From the NCBI GenBank assembly GCA_016708955.1, contig JADJES010000001.1:372001-436000 (forward strand): a stretch of 64,000 bases of DNA, in the 5' to 3' direction. This document shows, one piece after another, positions 46,161 to 55,200 of this stretch. This DNA comes from Nitrosomonas sp. Lineage in GTDB: Bacteria > Pseudomonadota > Gammaproteobacteria > Burkholderiales > Nitrosomonadaceae. The translations under genes were made by a program, and so were the position numbers. Positions within the stretch are counted from its first letter, which is position 1. Every line of letters starts with the position of its first letter. The notes beneath the pieces were generated by a model, which saw nothing but the letters and a program-made list of their open reading frames with translations, did not search any database and was not told the DNA's origin.

Positions 46161-47074
46161 CCCCTTGATTCTAGGCCCCTTGTTTTTGAAGCCTGTTCCT
46201 TTGCTTTAATCAATGCCTGATCGGCTAACATTACACTGCGGCTTTTTGGTGATTCCAGGCTGATTCGTCCAAGTGCTCCAGTGCGATAATCCTGTAGCAG
46301 CATGAGAGCAGCTTTTTCCAGATCAGGAACACCCCCCTTGAGCAGGTAACCGCGCCGTTTTGCGACTGCTTCGACAATGCCCGCACCATCCAGACCTTCG
46401 ACGGAGAATCCGTAACGGTTCACAAGTAGGCTGGGGTAGCCTGCCAGCAGGATGTCGCCCAGAAAACTGGCCACTTCTTCATCAATTATGGCATTTCTCC
46501 CCACCGCATGGCTTGCGGCCAGCATGAAACCGTCGCTGTCATACTCAATCTTTGGCCACATTAGCCCTGGCGTATCGATCAGCGTCATTCGTTCATTCAG
46601 ATCGAATCCCTGCTGGTTTTTGGTCACTGCCGGCTCGTCGCCTACAGCTGCCACCCGGCGCTTCAGCAGCGCATTTGTCAGTGTGGATTTCCCTACATTG
46701 GGGATGCCCATAATCATCATGCGCAATGGTTTAAGTCGGTTATCACGATGCGGGGCAAGCATCTCGCACAAACCGGGAATCTTGGCGACATCTCCTGGTT
46801 TTTTGCAGGATAGCGCTACGGCCTTGATTCCTTTTTGTTCATTGTAGAAGTTCAGCCACGCTGTAGTGACAGCAGGATCCGCCAGATCGGCTTTATTAAG
46901 GATTTTCAGGCAGGGCCGTTGCCGATGCAAGCGGAGTTCCTTAATGACAGGATTGCTGCCTGATTCCGGCACGCGTGCATCCAGAACTTCTATTATCACA
47001 TCGATGCGTTCCATGGTTTCGGCTGCCTTTTTGCGCGCAGTAACCATGTGCCCAGGAAACCATTGAATGGACAT
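46139..47074 (-). CDS. rbgA: Ribosome biogenesis GTPase RbgA/YlqF
   Basis: 311-aa circularly permuted GTPase that acts in large-subunit ribosome assembly. G4 (LNKADLAD) precedes G1 (GIPNVGKSTLTN) and G3 (DTPG), the family hallmark; the N-terminus WFPGHMVTARKKA is also typical. The last about 12 residues (SRGQVYNQE end) are encoded by the REP-like repeat, so the natural stop was replaced. The C-terminal domain is otherwise complete. Confidence 0.93.
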   Translation of the reverse strand: MSIQWFPGHMVTARKKAAETMERIDVIIEVLDARVPESGSNPVIKELRLHRQRPCLKILNKADLADPAVTTAWLNFYNEQKGIKAVALSCKKPGDVAKIPGLCEMLAPHRDNRLKPLRMMIMGIPNVGKSTLTNALLKRRVAAVGDEPAVTKNQQGFDLNERMTLIDTPGLMWPKIEYDSDGFMLAASHAVGRNAIIDEEVASFLGDILLAGYPSLLVNRYGFSVEGLDGAGIVEAVAKRRGYLLKGGVPDLEKAALMLLQDYRTGALGRISLESPKSRSVMLADQALIKAKEQASKTRGLESRGQVYNQE

Positions 47075-47148
47075 TCGTAATCAACTATCTAACTAAAGTC
47101 GTATTTTACTCTTCGCTGACTGATACGTCATGCTTGTCGTTACTTTAG

Positions 47149-47288
47149 CAGGCCGTTGAAAAACGTTTTCGAGGCAGCCGATGCAAGGCAAAAACAGGCG
47201 AAAAAGCGCAGTTTATGCTTAATAAATGAGCATTTTGAGCCTGTTTTTAACACCGCAGCGGCAACGTAGATAGTTTTTCAACGGCCTG
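47149..47288. mobile_element. 140-bp MITE, copy 2
   Basis: Second copy of the unit at 43302-43441, same length and orientation, with inverted repeats CAGGCCGTTGAAAAAC and GTTTTTCAACGGCCTG (perfect here). It is flanked by TTAG at 47145-47148 and 47289-47292. Different target duplications in the two copies (TTAA and TTAG) show independent insertions. Confidence 0.82.
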
Positions 47289-47415
47289 TTAGAGTACATA
47301 TGAAATCCATGTACATTCAATATGCTAAGTTTGGCGCGTTCGCAACCCCCTCTTTCGATCAGCAGATAGTTGCTTCTCAATTGACCTTCCCGCCTATTAA
47401 TATATCTATTTCCAT

Positions 47416-47941
47416 TAGTGTCCGGCAATTCAGTTGAATAAATTCAGTTTATTATAACTTTCTGGCGTATCCATTAGCACCTCGGTATTTTTAACCAATT
47501 GATCGATAGGTGTTTTCTCGAAAAGAGTCAGGCTTAAAATCTGTAGAATTGTGTAAAGCGAGGCTTCGGTATTGAGCCGCTTTTTCACGATGGCAACCAA
47601 GACATAAACCGATATGGCAATCCATATCTGCGTTTTGACTGCGTTCTCAGTAGTTCCGTAGAAACGCTGGGCCATGCACAGAAACTGATCGAGATGCGAA
47701 AAAGTCTTGGTGGGATATTTGGAGGGGTAGCGTTGCACACAGCGACGGAATGTGTGAAGGGGTAAATGCTCCATGAGTTGTGCGAATACCAATTTGCCTG
47801 AATTCATGATGAGAAACCACGTAGAGAAACTTCCAGTTTCGCAAAAAATTCACTTTCAAATCGGTGACACCCAAAAACATACTATTTGATTCTACAGATC
47901 AATCTCTTATACAATCACCTTGGTTAAATTGCCGGACACTA
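47416..47941 (-). mobile_element. Deleted IS4-family element with terminal repeats
   Basis: A 526-bp unit bounded by TAGTGTCCGGCAATT (47416-47430) and AATTGCCGGACACTA (47927-47941), a perfect 15-bp inverted repeat. Inside is an internally deleted IS4-type transposase. I see no clear target duplication. It is probably non-autonomous. Confidence 0.75.
47430..47807 (-). pseudogene. IS4-family transposase, internally deleted
   Basis: 125-codon remnant. The first part (SGKLVFAQLMEHLPLHTFRR, SHLDQFLCMAQ) is the DUF4372 N-terminus of IS4-type transposases. It then jumps, near 47670, to the extreme C-terminus RFYGTTENAVKTQIWIA through LNLFN. The catalytic DDE core of roughly 250 residues is absent. 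The deletion is in frame, so the remnant still reads as an ORF, but it cannot be active. Confidence 0.85.
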
Positions 47942-48078
47942 CTGTAATCGGGTAAATCTACTGTAGTTCTCATGATGTCTCCTCATACAGTACATACAAG
48001 TGTAGGAATTATGCATAAATGATTAAGGTTATCGTTTGGATTAAGATAGCTGAACGGAATGTTTTTTGAAGAGTGAGA

Positions 48079-48185
48079 GCATTTCTCAATTATCGCGGCC
48101 ACTAATGCCGCAAGAACAATTATTCTTGATTATAGACCTGGTTCCATGATGTGGTGCCATGATGTGGTGTGATTATAGACCTGGT
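48079..48185. repeat. REP-like repeat copy C with local tandem duplications
   Basis: Copy C of the 63-nt unit (48079-48141). A 13-bp tandem CCATGATGTGGTG (48144-48156 and 48157-48169) follows, and GATTATAGACCTGGT occurs twice (48128-48142 and 48171-48185). Together they mark the downstream edge of the kinase cassette. Confidence 0.65.
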
Positions 48186-48232
48186 CCCTTGATGGGTGTG
48201 GTCCCTTGATGCTGGGTGACAGTTGTAGCCAG

Positions 48233-50177
48233 CTAAATAGCATTTAGATCAGCCTGTGCTTGGGCCAATTTCTGGCTGGCCGCCTGCAATGCGGGGCTTA
48301 GCGCTTTCGCTTTACTGATCATATCTTGGCGCAAGCGTTGTAGATCCGTAGCCCCCGCGTTGAGGGTAATTTCTAGCGTGCGTTTACGGGTCGCAATCTT
48401 GGCCCGCACGGCGTTCTTATCAGCTTCGGTTACCGCCAGATTGGGATTGAAGACAAACCTGCGTTCACAGGCTTTCTGCCAATCCACTACGGCCCGCGTT
48501 AAAACTTCCCCAAAGCCTTTCACGGAGATAACTTTGTTCCAGGTGGCATCCGCTGCTGTTTCAATCCCGAATGACCTCAAGGCGGCCTTCTTGGCTGGCC
48601 CAACGCCGGAAATGGTAGCGGCATCAAGAAAATGGCGTTCCAAGAATTGGTGTTTCTGCCGGGCTTCCGCCGTAGCGTGCAGGTTGGTGATTTCCGTTTT
48701 CTCACGTTCTGGCAGATGTTGGTATTCGTCCCGGAGCCGGGCTAGGTCTTGTTTCTTCTTGGCGAATGCTTCCGGGCTGACCTCTTGGCGAATCCGACCA
48801 ACGATTTGATCGTAAGCCTGTTGTGCCGCGTCACGGGCCGCCTCGCGTTTAGTGCGCTCGGCTTTGCGTTCATCTCCACTCCAATCACTCACTACCACCC
48901 ATGCCCACCAAGCCCCGCCCAGCACGAAGAACCACGCCCCGGGGATAACGGCAAAAAGCCAAAGCGCAACCCCAACAATTACGATCCGCCAGAATGTAAT
49001 CACCCCTTGTTGTTGGATGCCCGGTGGTAATGGGGTGGGTTTAACCGCAATGGCGGCGATGTTTGGGATGGGGATTGCTGGAGGTGGCGGCACGGCTTCA
49101 ATCGCCGCCCAGGCCCGCGCCAAAATAAAGCCAGTGGACCCGGTGGCGGTAATCCCCACTTGGATATCCAAAAAGTAGATAACCCCGTGATCTTCCAACA
49201 CACACCACGGGCACCGGCCAATGTGGCCAGGATAGACATGCATTGGTGTCATCGCACAACGCTTCGATTGCCCCCGTAAGTCGTCCAAGGCGGTTACCCA
49301 TTGCTGGGCCGTGGGGCGGCTTTTTACGCCATTTTCCGTAAACGCCAAGGTGAACATGGCTTGAATGGGGTCGGGGACAATAGAGATCGGGATGGATTTG
49401 GGTGGGGGGTTAAAGCCTCGCCGCTGCCCGTCGGGGGCATAGGCATAGCGAAAGGCTTGGATGTCCTTTTCCAAGGCTTCGCCCGCATCGGCTCGGAGTG
49501 GCACCCCCGAGTAAGGATGCCGCCCCCCAAACAGCACGTCGAAGATCAACAGCGCCAAGCCAAAGTTGTCGTGATTGCTGGTGCGGGGCACTCGATCAAA
49601 TAACGCGGCCCCTTGGAGTTCAGGTGGGGTGAAATGCGCGACACCAACTTTGCACAGGTGCGTTGTGCCATTGGCGTTGATCTGAAATGAGTCGGTATCA
49701 ATCAAGACCACCTTGCTATCGGCGCCGACCAAGACATTGCCTTGGTTGACGTCGCCAAGTACATGTCCATGGTGGTGGATTGCGGCAAACGCCGCCGCCG
49801 TATTGCGCGCCGCAAAGAGCAGGAAATCCCACGCCTTATTTGGGTAGTCTTGGCGCCGATGGGCCGGGCTATACAGCATATGGATCGGCGCCCGACCACT
49901 GATTTTGGCATCAAGAACCCAACAATCGGCCCGTTGGGAATTTTGTGCAGGGCCTCTTGGGGCCAGGCCGCGTAACTCAGGAGTTCCTCATCGGCCGTGG
50001 CTGCCATAAAGCGTAGTTTGGCTTGCTTCGGCGCGTCCGGCTGGTGGTGCGCGTTGTATAACTTCGCGACCCAATGATGGTTCGTGGGCACCTCATAGAC
50101 CGAACCTCGCCCCCCTTGCCGAGTTCCCGCCCAATTTCAATGGTCTTACCCGTACTGGTGACGAAAGTTTTCGTCAT
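48233..50177 (-). CDS. YegI-like membrane Ser/Thr kinase with HhH domain (frameshifted)
   Basis: After correction about 648 aa. The N-terminal kinase has ELGKGGEGSVYEV as glycine loop, VAKLY with the ATP Lys, HGHVLGDVNQGNVLV as catalytic loop and DTDSF in place of DFG. Two helices lie at about 375-420 (VIVGVALWLFAVIPGAWFF), then a coiled coil, and a helix-hairpin-helix motif (ISGVGPAKKAALRSFGIE) at about 530. Two G-run losses (50105-50106 and 49891-49893) break the frame. It is the last gene of the VWA-PP2C-kinase set, 7 nt after PP2C, and matches E. coli YegI in order and size as I recall it. Confidence 0.85.
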
Positions 50178-50184
50178 GGCGCAC

Positions 50185-50946
50185 CTACCCGACCCAGTGG
50201 GCGAGGGCCAAGGTTTTGTCGTCGTCGGTACGCTCGTTCACGGCCGGACTTTGGAGGAATCGCGCTAATTCGGCTTGAAGATAATCCTCTTGCTCGACTG
50301 TCGCCGTTGCCAAGACTGTAAAGAAGGGGGTGAAGAAAGGCGCGTGGGCAGTATTGGTTGCCATGTTCAATGCCAACCGCTGGACTCCATCGGAGAAGAC
50401 CGCGACTTTGTCAGCGCGGGTAGGGAAGATTGTCACCATCAGCACATCAATTGCATTTTCGTCGGTAACGAAGTTGGTCATATTGGTGTATTCCCCAGCC
50501 ATCGGGGTAATCGGCACTACCAGTCCGTTGCCGACATCGACCACAATCCCGCCGTCACCAATCTGCATTAGGAGCGTGGCGAAGGGGGAGGCGACCACGC
50601 CTAAGAAGGTGCAAGCGTAGTCACGGGCCTTCGCCCCCTGCTGATCTGCGGCCGCATAGATTTTTTTTCGCACGGCTTGGATACATTCCACGGCCCAATG
50701 GTCATTGAGGGCGAATTCCGACAGGGCATAGTGTTGGCCAACAAATGCTGTGGCGGCTTCAATAGCCAATTCAGCACCGGTGCCGCCGTGGGCGGCGCTA
50801 CCGGCCCCGTCCGCGACAAAGATAGTTAGGAGGGGCGGTTTGGCCGGATCGGTTTCAACTTGAGCGAGGCAACTATCTTGGCACACCGTGCCGGTAACTG
50901 TGTGGGATGTCCCGACCGCAGAGGCGGCCACTATACGCCACGTCAC
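50185..50946 (-). CDS. YegK/PphC-like PP2C phosphatase
   Basis: 253-aa PP2C-type phosphatase, expected to reverse phosphorylation by the neighbouring kinase. It begins at GTG 50946, overlapping the VWA stop (GTGA), with TWRIVAASAVGTSHTVTG; the frame is open to 51033 but that part overlaps the VWA gene. Metal-site segments: CQDSCLA, IFVADGAGSAAHGGTGAELA, QIGDGGIVV, VAVFSDGVQRLAL and TDDDKTLALA. Translational coupling on both sides supports a single functional unit. Confidence 0.88.
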   Translation of the reverse strand: MTWRIVAASAVGTSHTVTGTVCQDSCLAQVETDPAKPPLLTIFVADGAGSAAHGGTGAELAIEAATAFVGQHYALSEFALNDHWAVECIQAVRKKIYAAADQQGAKARDYACTFLGVVASPFATLLMQIGDGGIVVDVGNGLVVPITPMAGEYTNMTNFVTDENAIDVLMVTIFPTRADKVAVFSDGVQRLALNMATNTAHAPFFTPFFTVLATATVEQEDYLQAELARFLQSPAVNERTDDDKTLALAHWVG

Positions 50947-51601
50947 ACAGAGGTCCACCCTTGCGGTGGCTGCAACGGAACTTCCGTGCCCGGTGTCGAC
51001 TGCGATACCGAGCGCAAGGAGCTCGACAACCAACTAAACAGATCCCGGAACCGTAAGCCATCCAGCCGCAATGGTTCCCGCACTCTGATTTGTTGCAAGG
51101 TATCCATGTTGGCGCCCTGAACCCCAATCGCGAAGAAAGCAAATTTCTTGGATGCTTCGCCTTCCCGGACAGCGGTAGCGGCCGACTGCCATTCATCGGT
51201 CGGGCCACCATCGGTAATCAGGAACACCCATGGGCGATAGTAGGAAATCCCATTGGCCCTGTATTCATCTTTGCGTTGGCGAACCATATCCAACCCCTGT
51301 TTGATTGCGCTACCTATCGGGGTATCACCTTGCGCCATCAACGTTGGGGGCAAAACGACGACGCCCCTTGAAAGGGCAAGGCAATCTGCACAGGCCCGAA
51401 GGTTACGATTCCGACTTCCACCCGCTGCATGGCCAAGGCATCTGCTGCCAGTTCGTCCTTAAAAGTGGCCAAACCGGCATTCAGTTCGGCTATCGGTTGC
51501 CCTTGCATCGAGCCGGACACGTCCAGCAGCAATAGGCACGGGCAACGCGGTGCCGGGTTGTCGGCAAACTCAGTCGTTCCGAAGGAAATTTGTTCGGTCA
51601 T
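50943..51601 (-). CDS. YegL-like von Willebrand A domain protein (frameshifted)
   Basis: 219 aa after correction. A cytoplasmic VWA domain with an intact metal motif (LLLLDVSGSMQGQPIAEL), the threonine loop GDTPIGSAIKQGLD and LITDGGPTDEW. The frame breaks at the C/G run 51347-51351, one base short. ATG 51601 follows GGAG by 8 nt. First gene of the cassette; its stop overlaps the PP2C start. In TerY-P-type triads the VWA protein is thought to be the sensor or scaffold for the kinase-phosphatase pair. Confidence 0.85.
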
Positions 51602-51696
51602 TTCGTTTTCTCCGTTTGGTGTTTGTTTCTTGCTTGTTCGGCAGTTTGAAAAGTCAAGGGCGGACGTCTGCAACCTCAAGAATTAGACATCCGAAA

Positions 51697-51716
51697 TGAC
51701 GCAATATAATGCGTCA
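51697..51716 (-). promoter_or_regulatory. Palindromic operator candidate before the VWA gene
   Basis: TGACGCA and TGCGTCA, perfect 7-bp arms with a 6-nt AT centre, 96 nt before the VWA start. The centre resembles a -10 box on the minus strand. A regulator is not identified. The rest of 51602-51913 holds no gene. Confidence 0.4.
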
Positions 51717-51913
51717 AAAATGAAATCTAACACAAAAAGCTGCATGCTATCTCCTTGTGTGTTATGAAAATGCGCCAATTTAGCTTTCAATATTACTGAC
51801 TTTGTTAAACCCACAAGTCGATAGGGTAAGTCAATCTATAGAAAAATACCTCAGATTTTAAGTCAAGAACCTTGGAGTTACTTAAGAAAGCACTTGCCAT
51901 GTGATTCGTTTGA

Positions 51914-51995
51914 TCAGATTTGCCGGTAATTCTCTTGGTGAAGATTGCCGCAAATGGCCAGTACGATCAATTGCTCATCATACACTTCGTCCATC
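51914..51995 (-). pseudogene. Remnant C-terminus of a RelE-type toxin
   Basis: Read in a different frame across the end of the RHH gene, the minus strand gives YRMMDEVYDEQLIVLAICGN and ends NYRQI at TGA 51914-51916. This is the C-terminal part of a RelE/ParE toxin, with the rest deleted. Partner toxin is therefore lost. Confidence 0.5.
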
Positions 51996-52223
51996 ATCCG
52001 ATAGTAACTTATGCTTTACAGTTTCCCAATCCAGAATTGGGTCTGCTGGATCGCGCAAAACTTCTACAGCACGGGAAATATCTTCAAAATCGTCAAGATA
52101 ATATTCAACAGCCTGTCTGATCACATCGGCACGCGTTCGATGCAATTTTGCTGCTGCTTCATCCAGCGCGGTGATCAGTTCATCCGGTAGTCTTAACGAT
52201 ATTTGACGCATTTCAGTTCTCAT
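51978..52223 (-). CDS. Ribbon-helix-helix antitoxin-like protein (orphan)
   Basis: 81-aa CopG/RHH DNA-binding protein: strand and helices MRQISLRLPDELITALDEAA and ADVIRQAVEYYLDDFED. A C-terminal tail with DPILDWETVKHKLLSDDG is the antitoxin type seen with RelE toxins (RelB-like). The toxin gene beyond it is reduced to a fragment, so this is an orphan repressor. It lies 23 nt upstream of mfd on the same strand, so it could still be transcribed into mfd. Confidence 0.75.
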   Translation of the reverse strand: MRTEMRQISLRLPDELITALDEAAAKLHRTRADVIRQAVEYYLDDFEDISRAVEVLRDPADPILDWETVKHKLLSDDGRSV

Positions 52224-52246
52224 AGAGTAGTAGGAAAAGAGATACT

Positions 52247-55200
52247 TCAGCTGTTAGTGCTCAACTTCTGAATCAACTCCTTAATCCGCATCACCCGCTT
52301 ATTCACATCCTCAATCTTCACCAGAATTTTCAACCGATCCTGGCCGGAGAGCGAATATTCGCGGCTGCTTTGAATCAGTTGGATGATTTTTAGCGGGTCA
52401 ATCGGCGGGTTGGGAATGAATTGCACTTGGATACTTTCCGCGCTGGCATCAATGCGTGTGATGCCGAGTGGTTTTGCGGCGATACGCAAACGATGGCAGT
52501 CGAGTAATGCCCGCGTTGGATTGGGAAGCAGGCCAAAGCGATCGACCAATTCCCGTTGCATGTCGTCGAGCTGTTCGTCGTCGCTGCAATTGGCCATGCG
52601 TTTGTACAGCACCAAGCGTTCGTGAATGTCATGGCAATAATCTTCCGGCAATAAAGTCGGAACGTGCAGATTGATTTCTGTGGCAACGCCCAATGGGTGC
52701 TGCATATCGGGTTCTTTGCCTTGCTTTAAGGATTGGATGGCAGAATCCAGCATCGAGCTGTACAGACTAAAACCAATTTCCTGCATTTCACCGCTTTGTG
52801 ATTCGCTCAGTACCGCACCGGCGCCGCGAATTTCCAGATCGTGCATGGCAAGATAAAACCCGGAACCGAGTTCTTCCATCGCCTGAATTGCTTCCAGGCG
52901 TTTTTTGGCTTGCGCGCCGAGCGCTTCTTCAGGCGGTGTCAGCAGATAAGCGTAAGCCTGATGATGCGAGCGGCCCACCCGGCCGCGTAGCTGATGCAAC
53001 TGTGCCAGGCCGAATTTGTGCGCATTGTTGATAAGGATGGTGTTGGCGCTGGGAATGTCGATGCCAGTTTCAATGATGGTGGTACATAACAGGATGTTGA
53101 AGCGTTGCTGATAAAAATCCCGCATGACATGTTCCAGATCGCGTTCGCGCATTTGCCCGTGGGCAATATTGATGCGTGCCTCGGGTAACAAACCGGATAG
53201 TTTTTCATACATCAACTGAATGGTGCTGACTTCATTGTGCAGAAAATAGATTTGCCCGCCGCGTTTCAGTTCGCGCAGACAAGCTTCGCGAATAATACCC
53301 ATCGAGAAACTGCTGACAAAGGTGCGGATGGCAAGGCGGCGTTGCGGGGCTGTGGCGATGATGGAGAAATCACGCAGCCCTTCCAGCGACATCGCCAACG
53401 TACGCGGAATCGGTGTGGCGGTGAGTGTCAGCACATCGACTTCCGCACGTAGTTTTTTTAATTCTTCTTTCTGCCGCACGCCGAAACGGTGCTCTTCGTC
53501 AATAATGACCAGACCTAGATTTTTGAAAATAACATCTTTCTGAATCAGTTTGTGCGTGCCGATAATAATGTCAATTTCGCCTTTGGCCAGGCCCGCTAGC
53601 GCCAGCGTTTGTTCTTTGGCGGATCGGAAGCGCGACAGTTCAGCAATTTTGACCGGCCATTGATCGGCGATCAGGCTAAAGCGGTCGGAGAAATTCTGGA
53701 AATGTTGTTCAGCCAATAGCGTGGTCGGAACCAGGACAGCAACTTGTTTACCGTCGGCAACAGCGACAAAAGCTGCGCGCAGTGCCACTTCAGTCTTGCC
53801 GAATCCGACATCGCCGCAAATGAGGCGATCCATCGGTTTCCCTGAGGTTAAATCTGCAATGACCGCTTTGATCGCCGCCGCTTGATCAGCGGTTTCCTCA
53901 AAACCGAATCCCTCGGCAAATGCATCGTAATCATGCGGCCTAAGCGTAAAAGTATGGCCTTCGCGCGCTGCGCGCTGAGCATACAGATTCAGCAGTTCCG
54001 CCGCCGTGTCGCGCACTTGCTGCATGGCTTTGCGTTTGGCTTTATCCCATTGACCGCTGCCCAGCTTATGCAATGGAGCGGATTCCGGGGCAGCGCCGCT
54101 GTAACGCCCGATCAGATACAGTTGTGAAACCGGCACGTAGAGCTTGTCGCCGCCCGCGTATTCCAGCGACAAAAATTCACTCAGCTCGCCCGGTTCACCT
54201 TCCCCCACATCCATGCTGACCAGCCCCAGATAGCGGCCAATGCCGTGCTGTTCATGCACCACCGGATCGCCGGGTTTGATTTCCGACAGGTCGCGCAGAA
54301 TATTATCGGTCGAGGTGGTCTTGCGCGCCTCACGTTCACGCCGCCCATAGACATGGGTCGAATACATCTCACTTTCGGTGATAAACGCGAGTTGCGCTGA
54401 TTCCAGGATAAAACCGGTGTGCAGCGGTGCAACACTCAGCATGAAGGGCTGAGAACTGCTCAGAAATTGCGCGTAATCCTGACAACTGTCCGGGTGTAGG
54501 CCATACTGATTCAGGTATTCCGCGATGAGTTCGCGCCGCCCCATACTTTCCGCCAGCAGTAGGATGCGTCCGCCGGATTGCGTGAAACGGGTGACGAATT
54601 CAGCCAGTTTTTCCAGTGGATTTTCCGCATGGCGATTGACCTGAACAGAGGGCAGCGGGCAAGATGATTTTTTAGCCGCCAGCTTGAGATCTTGTCCATT
54701 GGATAGAATCTCAATGCGCGCATACGGCTTTAATTTGCCGAAGAAGCTATCGCTGGATAAAAATAACTCCTGCGGCGGCAATAGCGGACGATCGCTATCA
54801 CCGCGCAACAACTGATAGCGCGATTGGGTGTCGCGCCAGAATTCGTCGATGACCGGACGGACATCCTGGTGCAGGCAAAGCAGCGTGTTTTCCGGCAAGT
54901 AATCAAATAAGGTTGCCGTCTGTTCAAAAAACAGCGGCAAGTAATATTCAATACCAGCGGGTGTCAAGCCTTTGCTGATATCTTTATAGATTTGTTTTTT
55001 GGATGGATCGCCCTCGAATTTCTCGCGGAAATTACCGCGGAAGCAGGTGCGCCCGGCCTCATCCAACGGAAATTCTCGCGCAGGTAACAGGCGGATTTCT
55101 TTGACCGGATAAATGCTGCGCTGGGTATCGACATCGAACGTGCGAATGGTGTCGATTTCGTTATCCAGTAAATCGATGCGATACGGCAGCGGGCTGCCCA

